DNA of 64,000 bases from Nocardiopsis_B mangrovi. Its GTDB lineage: Bacteria; Actinomycetota; Actinomycetes; Streptosporangiales; Streptosporangiaceae. This document shows positions 54,368 to 63,140 of this stretch, piece by piece. How positions within the stretch are numbered: the stretch's first letter is position 1; the number at the start of each line of letters is the position of its first letter. The position numbers and the translations under genes are program-made. Where the stretch lies: NCBI RefSeq assembly GCF_042653925.1, contig NZ_JBHSFQ010000015.1, forward strand, positions 62,001-126,000, in the 5' to 3' direction. Below the pieces are notes generated by a model. The model was not told the origin of the DNA. It was given only the letters and a program-made list of their open reading frames with translations, and made no database searches.

Positions 54368-54586
54368 GTTCGTCCTGTCCTAGGTCCGCGGCGCCGCCGG
54401 TGATCGCGTGCCCGTCGATTCAAGCCCCCCGAGGGTTCGTCGGGCAGTGGCGCCGCGTCAGCACCTCTTCATGACATTCCCGTGGGTGAAGGCATGACGT
54501 GGTGTCATTTTCCGCCCGGCCCATCGCTCCCTGCGGACCAACGCCCGCCGTCTCCCGGTTCACCGGATGTGTGGTTATCTCACTCC

Positions 54587-54946
54587 ATGGGTGTTGAGAT
54601 CGCGCGCTTCCTGCGACTGGTGGAAGCACTGCCGGAGGCCGAGCACGAGGAATCGGTCCGCTACACGGCGTTCGGCGTGGCCGGCAGGAAGTTCGGCTAC
54701 CTCTGGCCGCGCACCAGGACCGTCGGCCTGAAGCAGACGCTGTCGGAACAGCACGCCCTCGTGGCCGAGCGGCCCGAGGTGTTCGAGGTGCAGTTCACCG
54801 CGGGCGGGTTCGGCTGGGTCGTGGTGCACCTGGACGGAATCGACCTGGACGAGCTCAGCGAACTCGTACTGGAGGCGTGGCGGCTGTCGGCACCCGAACA
54901 CATGCTCGCCGACGTGCCCACGCCCGCGTCCCTTGTCCGGGCCTGA
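54587..54946 (+). CDS. MmcQ/YjbR family protein (119 aa)
   Basis: Start set at ATG 54587; the upstream extension is non-family. It reads ARFLRLVEALPEAEHEESVR, FGVAGRKFGYLWPRTRTVGL and FGWVVVHLDGIDLDELSELV, the YjbR/CyaY-like double-wing DNA-binding-like fold. Function unknown. Stands alone between a divergent peptidase and the TetR gene. Confidence 0.85.
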   Translation: MGVEIARFLRLVEALPEAEHEESVRYTAFGVAGRKFGYLWPRTRTVGLKQTLSEQHALVAERPEVFEVQFTAGGFGWVVVHLDGIDLDELSELVLEAWRLSAPEHMLADVPTPASLVRA

Positions 54947-55108
54947 ACCGGGCCCCGCGCGAGACCGCGCACCGGACGGCCCCGCGGCCATCGTCCACCA
55001 TCAGGGAATTCCGCAGGCTGCCGGATCCCACCTGAACACCGCTAGCATTCATCAGGGATCGGCTTTCACGCGCCTCTACGGACTTTCACCGGACAAGAAA
55101 GGCCACTC

Positions 55109-55744
55109 GTGCCCGAAGAGCAGGCCGAGGCGAAGAACACACCGGCACACCAGCGCCTCACCCTGGATGATGTGCTTTCGTCCGCCCTCGACCTCCTGAA
55201 CGCCCAAGGAATCGAACAGGTCACGCTCAGAGGAGTCGCACGCCGGCTCGGCGTCCACCTGAACTCGGTCTCCTTCCAGGTCAAGAGCAAGGCTCGACTC
55301 TACGAGCTGCTCGCCGACCGAATCCTGGGAGAGGTGTCCACCAGGGATCTTCCCCTTGGGCCTCGCGCGCGGGTGGTGGAACTCGCGGGGCGATACCGTC
55401 GCGCACTGCTCTCCCACCGGGACGGCGCCCGAATCGTCATGGGCACGACCGCTGTCGAGCGGAACACCCTCACCGTCGGCGACATCATGGTCGGGGCACT
55501 GCTCGAGGGCGGTGCGGACAAGGTCACCTGCACGCGATCGTTCTGGGCGATCTCCTATTTTATTCTGGGCATCGCACAGGAAGAACAGAACTGGCCCGAT
55601 AACGCCGATTACCGCTTGAGAAAGGCGCTCGAAATCGGATCGTATCCGACACTCGAAAAGGTCTCAGCCGCCTTGACAGAGGACTCCTTCGACGAGCGCT
55701 TCAGATTCGGCATGGACGCGCTGTTGTCGGCCGCGGGCATCTGA
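55109..55744 (+). CDS. TetR family regulator with TetR_C-type domain (211 aa)
   Basis: GTG 55109. HTH: DVLSSALDLLNAQGIEQVTL, RGVARRLGVHLNSVSFQVKS, KARLYELLADRIL. The C-terminal domain (YRRALLSHRDGARIVMGTTA) resembles that of TetR itself. It converges on the FAD monooxygenase gene, whose promoter has a perfect 15-bp dyad. The pairing resembles drug-inactivation loci, with the regulator sensing the substrate; inference. Confidence 0.9.
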   Translation: MPEEQAEAKNTPAHQRLTLDDVLSSALDLLNAQGIEQVTLRGVARRLGVHLNSVSFQVKSKARLYELLADRILGEVSTRDLPLGPRARVVELAGRYRRALLSHRDGARIVMGTTAVERNTLTVGDIMVGALLEGGADKVTCTRSFWAISYFILGIAQEEQNWPDNADYRLRKALEIGSYPTLEKVSAALTEDSFDERFRFGMDALLSAAGI

Positions 55745-55860
55745 AAGCGCACGCTCCGGTGTCGGCAGGCCGAACCATGGCGCCGCCACGTCCCCGATGT
55801 GCGCATCCGCCCCGGTGGTGGCGGCGAGCCACCGGGCCACAGGCGAACGCCGGGCCCTGT

Positions 55861-57309
55861 TCAGGCCGATGCGGACGGGCGGAACGCGTCGATCGCCGCC
55901 CTGAGCGCCTCGGAACCCGGCTCCGCCTCCGCCCAGCGCACGTACCCGTCCGGACGCACGAGGGCGACGTCCCGGTCGGCCGGCTCCGCGTGCGGCACCG
56001 GCCCGTGCACGTGATGGATACCGCGTCCGGCCAGGTCGTGTTCCAGATCGGCGAACCGGTTCCCGGGGTCGAAGAGGATCGCCCCACCCCTGGCGGAGAT
56101 GTCGGCCGTCGGACCGGTGTGCAGAGCCCCCAGGCGCCGACCGACCCACGGATGCCCGCCCGACGACGGATAGGCCACCGAAAGGCCGGCGAGGTGCTCC
56201 GCGAGATGCGATTCCAGTTCGGGGACCGACTCGATCACGTCGTTCAGCAGGGCCCGCAGCGCCAGGCGATCGTCGTCGAAAGCGCAGAGGAGGGCGGTCT
56301 GGGCCCGGGTGCTGCGCGCAAGCTCGCGCCCCACGCGGTGCCGCTCGTCATGGTAGTCGTCGAGGACGCTCCGGTCCGCGAGCCCGTCCACGAGGTCCGC
56401 GAGACGCCACCCGAGGGCGTGGGCGTCCTGGATACCCACGTTCATCCCCACTCCCCCTGCCGGGAAATGCATGTGAGCGGCGTCTCCGGCCAGAACGATG
56501 CGCCCCTTGGAGTACCGTTCCGCCACACGGGTCTCGTTGCCGAAGCGGGAGAGCCACCGGGGTGAGTGCATGCCGAAGTCCGATCCGGTGATGCGCACGA
56601 CGGTCTCCCGGAACTCCTCGAAGGGCAGCTCGCGCCCCGCAGGGTTCTGGCGGGCCGGATCGACGCCGACGAGGCGGTACCCCCCGGACGGAATCGGGAC
56701 GAGCATGACCAGCCCCTTCTTCCCGGGAGGAGGCGGCTTCCCGGTGGGGGGCGCGGAGAGTTCCACATCACCGAGAAAGCCGTACACCGTGGAGTCCGTG
56801 CCGTGAAAGCCGATACCCGCGGTCTCGCGGACGGTGCTGCGGGTCCCGTCGCAGCCGGCCAGGTATCGGCAGTCGAGTCGATACGTGCCTTCGGGGCCGG
56901 ACACCTCGACCGTGACGCCGTCGGCGTTCTGTTCGGCGGAGGCCACGCGGTGTCCCCGCCTCAGTTCGGCCCCCAGCCGGAGCGCCCTGGCCTGGAGAAC
57001 CCGTTCGGTGTCGGCTTGCGGGAACAGCACGGTGTAGGGGAACGGAGTGTCCAGCCCGGAGAACTCGAGCCTGCGTTCCAGTACTCCGAAGTGCCCGTTG
57101 GGAACGCGATGGCCCCGATCGAGCAGCTCATCGGCCGCCCCCCGTTGCGCCAGGACCTCGATCGTTCGTGGATGCACGGTGAACGCCTTGGAGAAGGGCG
57201 AGATGTGGGCGTTCGGCTCCAGGACGAGAACGTCGACTCCTCGGACGCGCAGTTCACAGGCGAGCCACAACCCCACGGGCCCCGCTCCAGCGACGACGAC
57301 GTCGACCAC
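55861..57309 (-). CDS. FAD-dependent aromatic monooxygenase, PHBH-type (482 aa)
   Basis: ATG 57309. FAD motifs: VVVAGAGPVGLWLACELRVR (residues 4-23), the DG motif YLAGCDGTRSTVRETAGIG and RIVLAGDAAHMHFPAGGVGM. The C-terminal thioredoxin-like part (ALRAAIDAFRPSA end) matches the polyketide hydroxylase/rifampicin- and tetracycline-monooxygenase group. It hydroxylates an aromatic substrate using NAD(P)H and oxygen. No biosynthetic cluster is adjacent, so detoxification is plausible. A TetR-type operator sits 13 bp upstream. Confidence 0.93.
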   Translation of the reverse strand: MVDVVVAGAGPVGLWLACELRVRGVDVLVLEPNAHISPFSKAFTVHPRTIEVLAQRGAADELLDRGHRVPNGHFGVLERRLEFSGLDTPFPYTVLFPQADTERVLQARALRLGAELRRGHRVASAEQNADGVTVEVSGPEGTYRLDCRYLAGCDGTRSTVRETAGIGFHGTDSTVYGFLGDVELSAPPTGKPPPPGKKGLVMLVPIPSGGYRLVGVDPARQNPAGRELPFEEFRETVVRITGSDFGMHSPRWLSRFGNETRVAERYSKGRIVLAGDAAHMHFPAGGVGMNVGIQDAHALGWRLADLVDGLADRSVLDDYHDERHRVGRELARSTRAQTALLCAFDDDRLALRALLNDVIESVPELESHLAEHLAGLSVAYPSSGGHPWVGRRLGALHTGPTADISARGGAILFDPGNRFADLEHDLAGRGIHHVHGPVPHAEPADRDVALVRPDGYVRWAEAEPGSEALRAAIDAFRPSASA

Positions 57310-57322
57310 GCGAACCTCCTAT

Positions 57323-57353
57323 TTGTTCATTGACCAAGTTGGTCAATGAACAA
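57323..57353. promoter_or_regulatory. Perfect 15-bp dyad operator at monooxygenase start
   Basis: TTGTTCATTGACCAA (323-337), a central G, then TTGGTCAATGAACAA (339-353). It lies 13 bp upstream of the monooxygenase ATG and would block its promoter or ribosome access. Size and symmetry suit a TetR dimer, probably the product of 55109-55744. Confidence 0.85.
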
Positions 57354-57800
57354 GTTAGGTGATCGCCATGGCCTCTCACATGGAGGCGGCGCGATGGTTA
57401 TCCAAACGAGATTATGGCCCGGCCTGCGGAGGCTGCGGCCTGCAACAGGCCGTTGCGCCGCCCGCACGGCGCAAGAGGATCGGCACGCCGGAAGGCGTCC
57501 GGGCGGCCCCGAGCGCGGCGCGGAACCGGAGCGGTTCAGGACCGGCAGCGGCCGGTACCGGTGGCCGGGAATGTTTCGCCGGGAATGGTGGGGCGTACCG
57601 CTTCGCCCCCAAGGCCACGGCGCCGCCCGAAAGATCGGCGGGTTCTGGATCCGCGTTCTCCGATGGGCGTCCCGGACCGGCTTCCGAAGCCGCTCCGAGC
57701 GGATCCGGAGGGGGCCTGCTTCAGGTCCGCTTCGGATCGGCCCGCTCAGGGCTTCCGGCGAAGCACGTGGCGCACGCCCCATGACCTGCGCATACTGCCG
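57354..57800. other. Gene-free stretch next to bifunctional nuclease gene
   Basis: No supported gene. Both strands are open for up to 150 codons, but products are Arg/Pro/Gly-rich with no family pattern or ribosome site. Probably the 3' region of the nuclease gene plus the monooxygenase promoter. Confidence 0.5.
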
Positions 57801-58262
57801 TCAGGTGGTGCGCCCGAAGTCCTCCGGGGTGATCTGGTCGAGGAACTCGCGGAACTTCTCGACCTCGTCCTCTTGTTCGTCGGGGATCGGGACCCCGGCT
57901 TCGTCGACGACGTCGTCGTGCGCGTAGATGGGCGTTCCCGTGCGCAGGGCGAGGGCGATGGAGTCGGAGGGGCGGGCGCTGACCTCGACGCCGTTGGAGA
58001 ACACCAGCTCGGCGTAGAAGATGCCGTCGCTGAGCGAGGTGATGTTCACGGTGCTCAGGCTGGCGTCCAGCGCTTCGAGGACATCGCGGAACAGGTCGTG
58101 GGTCAGCGGGCGGGCAGGGGCGACCCCCTGCTGGGCCAGTGCGATCGCGGTGGCCTCGACCGCGCCGATCCAGATCGGCAGGTACCGCTCGCCGTCGGAC
58201 TCCTTGAGCAGGACGATCGGCTGATTCGAGGGCATCTCGACCCGGACGCCGACAACCTCCAT
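57801..58262 (-). CDS. Bifunctional nuclease family (DUF151) protein (153 aa)
   Basis: Starts MEVVGVRVEMPSNQPIVLLK at 58262; a GTG at 58271 would add three residues. Family blocks: RYLPIWIGAVEATAIALAQQ, TVNITSLSDGIFYAELVFSN and VSARPSDSIALALRTGTPIY. DUF151 proteins have nuclease activity in some reports; the physiological role is unsettled. It follows the GarA-like gene, as in mycobacteria (Rv1829). Confidence 0.93.
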   Translation of the reverse strand: MEVVGVRVEMPSNQPIVLLKESDGERYLPIWIGAVEATAIALAQQGVAPARPLTHDLFRDVLEALDASLSTVNITSLSDGIFYAELVFSNGVEVSARPSDSIALALRTGTPIYAHDDVVDEAGVPIPDEQEDEVEKFREFLDQITPEDFGRTT

Positions 58263-58544
58263 GTGCTTCACTGCGGCTCCGTCCCACGACTCGTCGTGCC
58301 GGATGGGCACTCGCCCGGATGTGCGCGTATTAGTCCCATTCACGGTACACCGCCGAGGCGAGGTTCCGCCGGATCGGGTACCGGCGCCTTCCGGCACCGG
58401 GCCGAGCCGGCGGCCCCGCCGAGCGGTCCGCGGTCCGCGCCATGGCGCCATGCCCCGGACCGCGCCGCGGGTCGGCGGTCTTCCTTAGAAGGCTGTCCGG
58501 TCCCGGGGGGACGCAAACCTTCGGACGCGGCCCGAGCCCGTCCC

Positions 58545-59084
58545 TCAGCGGCGCGGCTTGGTGAGCAGCACCAGGCGGAACTTGCCGATCTGGACTTCGT
58601 CGCCACCCCCGAGTTCGGCTTCGTCGATCCGCTCGCGGTTGACGTAGGTGCCGTTCAGGCTGCCGACGTCGCGCACGCCGAAGCCGTTGCCGCGGCGGAA
58701 GAACTCGACGTGCCGGCGGGAGACCGTGACGTCGTCGAGGAAGATGTCGCTGTTGGGGTGCCGGCCGGCGGTGGTGACGTCGCTGTCCAACAGGAACCTG
58801 CTGCCGGCGTTGGGGCCGCGTTTGACGACCAGCAGCGCCGTGCCGGCCGGAAGCGCGTCGACGCTCCCGTTGTCGGCGGGCAGCTCGTCGCCGGCGTCGG
58901 CCTCGGCCTCAAGGGCCTGGATCCCGGAGATGGAGATCGTCGACGTGGTCTCGCCGACGGAATCGCCGCGCCGCTCGGCACGCGGTGCCTCCTGGCCCGC
59001 GCGGATGGGGGACCCACAGTTGGAGCAGAAACGGGCATCATCCGCAACGGCGTGACCGCACTTCGTGCAGTAAACGCTCGACAT
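58545..59084 (-). CDS. garA: Zinc-ribbon plus FHA protein, GarA/OdhI-like (179 aa)
   Basis: ATG 59084. Residues 6-24 are a zinc ribbon (Cys-x2-Cys, Cys-x2-Cys: YCTKCGHAVADDARFCSNC). Residues 45-49 read ETTST, the phosphothreonine motif that PknB/PknG-type kinases modify in GarA. The FHA domain (about 80-175) has TAGRHPNSDIFLDDVTVSRR and VGSLNGTYVNRERI, with the phosphopeptide-binding Arg, Ser, His and Asn. GarA-type proteins inhibit or activate 2-oxoglutarate enzymes depending on phosphorylation. Confidence 0.92.
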   Translation of the reverse strand: MSSVYCTKCGHAVADDARFCSNCGSPIRAGQEAPRAERRGDSVGETTSTISISGIQALEAEADAGDELPADNGSVDALPAGTALLVVKRGPNAGSRFLLDSDVTTAGRHPNSDIFLDDVTVSRRHVEFFRRGNGFGVRDVGSLNGTYVNRERIDEAELGGGDEVQIGKFRLVLLTKPRR

Positions 59085-59445
59085 AGGTCGGCTCGGCCTC
59101 CTACCGCACGGGGCGGTGCTTGAATCGTCTGGTGGTCATGCTCACGGATGGCCGGGTATACCTTCCGTCCACCCACACTGCAAACGGGGCTGACAGGTGT
59201 GATGTTCCCGGCGGCCTCGCGGTTCTTACATCGTGTCGTGTCATCCCCCACATCCGGCGCTTCCCCACACGTCGGGGGCCGGTCGTGCGCGGGGCCGCGC
59301 ACACCGCCCGACCACGGCGGTGCGGGAACACTCGACTCTAAACCATAGCGACGTCCGGCAGCAGTCTCCGCCCGCCTTCAGCAGGGAGATCGGCCCCGCG
59401 GACAAAGGGAGCGCCCCCGTTCGGAGGCGCTCCCTCAGGCCGTGC
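59085..59445. other. Intergenic region upstream of FHA gene
   Basis: No gene. Contains the promoter of the FHA gene and the terminator of the nucleotidyltransferase gene at 59407-59434. Short frames on both strands are non-family. Confidence 0.6.
59407..59434 (-). terminator. Terminator after guanylyltransferase gene
   Basis: GGGAGCGCC (407-415) and GGCGCTCCC (426-434) form a 9-bp stem with a 10-base loop, 12 bp beyond the stop at 59446. On the minus strand it is followed by TTTGTC. Confidence 0.82.
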
Positions 59446-61953
59446 TCAGCCCTCGGCTTGCTCGACCACCGCGGCCCATTCGTCCAGCAACCGCTGAGCG
59501 GTGTCCGATTCGGGACCTTCGGCCCAAAGATGGGTCACGGCCTCGGAGGTGTCGGGCAGGACCAGCGCCCACGCCCCTCCGGGCTCGATGACGCGCACGC
59601 CGTCGGTGGTGTCGATCTCGCGGCCCTCCGCGGCCTCGACCACCGCCCGCATCACGCTGCCCTTGACCGCCCACGGGGTGGGCACCGAGCGGCGCAGCAG
59701 GTGCGCCCTGGGGATGCGCCGGTCGATTTCGCTGACCGACAGCCGGGTGCGCGCCACCAGCCCCAGCAGGCGGACGAACGCCGCGATGCCGTCGCCGGTC
59801 CGGGAGAACTCCGGCAGCACGTACCCGCCGCGGCCGTCGCCGGCGAACACGATGTCCTCGGCGTTGGCCGCCTTGGTGAGCTCGTCGGTGGCCGTGGGCG
59901 TCCACTGCACCTGGACGCCGTGCGCCCCGGCCACCTGCTCGGCGACACGGGTGGTGGTGACCGGGAGGGCCACCCGGCCGCTCTTGCGCTCGGCGGCCAC
60001 CAGGTCGAGCACCACCAGCAGGGCGCGCTCGTTGTCGACCACCTCGCCGTTGTCGTCGACCAGGGAGAGGCGTTCGGCCACCGGGTCGAACCGCACCCCG
60101 AAGTCGGCCCGCGAGGAGCGGACCAGCTCGCCCAGGCGCTGGAGGTCGCGCATCTGCTGGGCCAGGGTGTCGGTGGGCGACGCCTCGTCGAGCCGGTTGT
60201 TGACCGTGAGGACGTCGACGCCGATGCGGCCCAGCAGCGACGGCAGGATCAGCGACCCCGTGCCGCCCGCGCAGTCGACGACGACCTTGAGCCCGGCCTC
60301 CTCCACACCGGAGGTGTCGATACAGCGCAGCAGCTCATGGGAGTAGTTCTCCACACCGCGCGAGGGGAACGACAGCTCGGCGATCTCACCGGGGAACGCG
60401 CGCCTGTACTCGGCCCGGGAGTACACGCGCTCCAGCTTGCGCTGGCCGGCCGGCGAGAGGTCGGCGCCGCGCTCGTCGAAGAACAGGATGTCCACCGACT
60501 GCGGGGCGCCGGGCGTGGTGCGCAGGCTGATCCCCCCGCTGACCCCGCTCTGGGAGGTGTGGAACCGCGCCACGGGCAGCGGCACCACCTCCAGGTCGCG
60601 GACGTCGATCGCGCTGGCGGTCAGCGCGCTGATCACCGCGCGCTTGAGCGTGCGCGCGCCCCGTGAGACGTCGCGCGAGGTGGTCACCACCGACCCCTTC
60701 TTCAGGGTGGTGGCGTAGGCGCTGGCGATGCGCACCGCCAGCTCGGGGGTGATCTCGACGTTGATCAGGCCCGAGACGCCGCGCGGCCCGAAGAGCGAGC
60801 GCTGGCCGCGCGACTCCCAGATCACGTTGGCGTTGACGACCGCTCCGGCCTCGATGGTCTTGAAGGGGTAGACCTTGATGTCGTTGGAGAGGTAGGCGTC
60901 GGACTCGATGACGCATTCCTCGCCGACGATCGCCCCCTCCTCGACCCGGGCGCCCGACATGACATCGGTGTTCTTGCCGATGACGCAGCCGCGCAGGTGG
61001 GTGCTGGCGCCCAGGTAGACGTTGTCGTGGACGACGCTCCGGTGCAGGAACGCCTCGGAGCGCACGACGACGTTGCTGCCGAGCACGGTGTACTCGCGCA
61101 GTTCGGCCCCCGCCTCGACCTTGGCGTAGTCGCCGATGTAGAGGGGCCCCTTGAGGACGGCGTCGGGGTCGACTTCGGCGCCCTCGGCCACCCACACCCC
61201 GGGGGACAGCTCGAAGCCGTCGATCTCGACGTCGACCTTGCCGGACAGCACATCGGCCTGGGCGCTGAGGTAGCTCTCGTGGGTGCCGACGTCCTCCCAG
61301 TAGCCGTCGGCGATGTAGCCGTACAGCGGGGCGCCGTCCTTGAGGAGCTTGGGGAAGACGTCCCCGGACCAGTCGACGACCTCGCCCGCGGCGACCTCGT
61401 CGAGCACCTCGGGCTCCATGATGTAGATGCCGGTGTTCACCGTGTCGGAGAAGACCTGCCCCCAGGTCGGTTTCTCCAGGAAGCGCTGCACGCGCCCCTG
61501 CTCATCGACGATGATGATGCCGAACTCCAGCGGGTTGGCCACCCGCTTGAGCCCGATGGTGACCATGGCGCCGTTCTCGCGGTGGAAGCGCACCATGTCG
61601 GAGAGGTCGATGTCGGTGAGCGCGTCGCCGGAGATGACGATGAACGGCTCCCCGCGCAGGTGCTCCTCGGCGTTCTTGACGCTGCCCGCGGTGCCGAGCG
61701 GCACCTCCTCGGCGACGTAGTGGAGGTTCATGCCGAGCTCTTCGCCGTCGCCGAAGTAGTTCCGGATCAGCGTGGCGAGGAACTGTACGGTCACGACGGT
61801 GTCGTCGAACCCGTGCCGCTTGAGCAGCCGGAGCACGTGTTCCATGATCGGTCGGTTGACGACGGGCAGCAGCGGCTTGGGCTGGTTGGCGGTCATCGGG
61901 CGCAGGCGGGTGCCCTCGCCGCCGGCCATCACGACGGCCTTCAACGGGGCCAC
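59446..61953 (-). CDS. Mannose-1-phosphate guanylyltransferase with degenerate phosphomannomutase domain (835 aa)
   Basis: GTG 61953 (VAPLKAVVMAGGEGTRLRPM); TTG 61944 is an alternative. Residues 1-240 are the nucleotidyltransferase (GGEGTRLRP, FIVISGDALTDIDLSDM, WEDVGTHESYL). About 240-370 is a left-handed beta-helix with hexapeptide repeats. From 390 a phosphomannomutase-like domain follows, but the phosphoserine loop (TASHNP) is missing and the metal loop reads FDPVAER instead of DxDxDR, so only the transferase half should be active. It makes nucleotide sugar for mannosylated glycans. Downstream of the CDP-alcohol transferase gene. Confidence 0.9.
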   Translation of the reverse strand: MAPLKAVVMAGGEGTRLRPMTANQPKPLLPVVNRPIMEHVLRLLKRHGFDDTVVTVQFLATLIRNYFGDGEELGMNLHYVAEEVPLGTAGSVKNAEEHLRGEPFIVISGDALTDIDLSDMVRFHRENGAMVTIGLKRVANPLEFGIIIVDEQGRVQRFLEKPTWGQVFSDTVNTGIYIMEPEVLDEVAAGEVVDWSGDVFPKLLKDGAPLYGYIADGYWEDVGTHESYLSAQADVLSGKVDVEIDGFELSPGVWVAEGAEVDPDAVLKGPLYIGDYAKVEAGAELREYTVLGSNVVVRSEAFLHRSVVHDNVYLGASTHLRGCVIGKNTDVMSGARVEEGAIVGEECVIESDAYLSNDIKVYPFKTIEAGAVVNANVIWESRGQRSLFGPRGVSGLINVEITPELAVRIASAYATTLKKGSVVTTSRDVSRGARTLKRAVISALTASAIDVRDLEVVPLPVARFHTSQSGVSGGISLRTTPGAPQSVDILFFDERGADLSPAGQRKLERVYSRAEYRRAFPGEIAELSFPSRGVENYSHELLRCIDTSGVEEAGLKVVVDCAGGTGSLILPSLLGRIGVDVLTVNNRLDEASPTDTLAQQMRDLQRLGELVRSSRADFGVRFDPVAERLSLVDDNGEVVDNERALLVVLDLVAAERKSGRVALPVTTTRVAEQVAGAHGVQVQWTPTATDELTKAANAEDIVFAGDGRGGYVLPEFSRTGDGIAAFVRLLGLVARTRLSVSEIDRRIPRAHLLRRSVPTPWAVKGSVMRAVVEAAEGREIDTTDGVRVIEPGGAWALVLPDTSEAVTHLWAEGPESDTAQRLLDEWAAVVEQAEG

Positions 61954-61999
61954 CCCCAGACCCCGGTCGGTTGTCGGCGAAACGCCCTGGGGCGCGTGC

Positions 62000-62752
62000 T
62001 CATGGTGGGGACGTCGCTCCCTTCCTGTTGCTGGACGGTGGCCCGGAGTGACTGGATCGGGGGCCGTCCGGCGCCTTCGCCGCACGGTCGCCGTGGTCCG
62101 GACCGGGATCGCCGTTCGTGGCCGCCGGCCGCGGGCCGGGCGCACTGCCCGAGCCGGAGCGGCGGTCGGCCCGACGGGCCTCGCGGATCAACCGCTGGCC
62201 CTGCACTGCATAGAGCAGGCCGGCCCACCAATAGATAGCCGTTCCCCAGATCGCGAACGCCCAACCCACAATTCGGGCGACATCACCGACGATTCCGTCA
62301 TATACGGCAATGAACAGCAACGGGAAGGAGTAGAGCAGGCACAGGGTGGCGGCCTTCCCGGCGAAGTTGACCGGGAGCGTGCCGTAGCCGTAGTGGCGCA
62401 GCACGGGCAGGGCGATCACGATGAGCACGTCGCGCAGCACCAGGACGGCCATGAGCCACCACGGCACGATGCCCCGGACCACCAGGCCCAGCAGCGCCGC
62501 GAAGATGTACAGGCGGTCGGCCAGCGGGTCGAGCACCACCCCGAGGCGGCTGGTCTGGTTCCAGGCGCGGGCGATCTTGCCGTCGAGCCAGTCGGAGACC
62601 CCCGCGAACGCGAGCACCCCCAGGGCCCACCAGTCGGCCTCCGGACCCAGCACGAGCCACAGGAACAACGGCACTCCGGCCAGCCTGAGCATGCTGAGCA
62701 GATTCGGGATCGTCCAAATGCGATCGCGCGCCGGACTCTCTTGGATCGCCAC
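62000..62752 (-). CDS. CDP-alcohol phosphatidyltransferase family membrane protein (250 aa)
   Basis: The family motif is visible: SDWLDGKIARAWNQTSRLG followed by VVLDPLADR (DGxxAR, then GxxxDxxxD). Five or six membrane helices are predicted (LFLWLVLG, FAALLGLVVRG, WWLMAVLVLRDVLIVIA, LLYSFPLLFIAVY, WAFAIWGTAIYWWAGLLY). The C-terminal tail of 60 residues is disordered. It links a CDP-activated lipid to an alcohol (PgsA/PIS-like); acceptor unknown. Operon with the guanylyltransferase, 46 bp gap. Confidence 0.92.
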   Translation of the reverse strand: MAIQESPARDRIWTIPNLLSMLRLAGVPLFLWLVLGPEADWWALGVLAFAGVSDWLDGKIARAWNQTSRLGVVLDPLADRLYIFAALLGLVVRGIVPWWLMAVLVLRDVLIVIALPVLRHYGYGTLPVNFAGKAATLCLLYSFPLLFIAVYDGIVGDVARIVGWAFAIWGTAIYWWAGLLYAVQGQRLIREARRADRRSGSGSAPGPRPAATNGDPGPDHGDRAAKAPDGPRSSHSGPPSSNRKGATSPP

Positions 62753-63140
62753 CCCACCTCCCCTGTGTCCCGGATAGCGAGCCTACCCGGCGAAGCACCG
62801 CATCATGCCGGTACCTGGGCCGTCACCAGCGCGTTGTCACGGCTCCCACCCGCCGTTCGGCGGGCCGGCGGACCCCCGGGCCGGGGACGGCCGCCCTGAG
62901 GCCGCCCTGAGACGGCCCGGGGACGGCCCGGGGACCCCCGCGGCACGGCGGCGCCGGCGTTTCTCCGGGATGACGACAGGTCAGCGCGGATGACCCGATG
63001 GTTAAGACGTGATTAAATCGCCGCCTCGCGGTCATCGACGCGGCTCCGCCCGAATGCCACGATGACGGCGTTCACCGCAGGCCCCCGGCCCCGTCGGCCG
63101 CGTTCCGACCGGCGGCCCCGTGACCGAAAGGGGGTCGCCC
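62753..63140. promoter_or_regulatory. Divergent promoter region between phosphatidyltransferase and CstA genes
   Basis: 388 bp without a gene. A local AT-rich spot, GGTTAAGACGTGATTAAAT at 63000-63018, carries two TTAA boxes in a region otherwise of very high GC and is the best promoter or operator candidate for the cstA-like gene. Around 62881-62940 short direct repeats of GCCCGGGGAC and CGCCCTGAG occur. Confidence 0.4.

Noticed and set aside
57327..57782. 151-codon minus-strand frame in the gap before the nuclease gene
   Set aside because: No ribosome site, Arg/Pro-rich product, and its start side overlaps the TetR-type operator.
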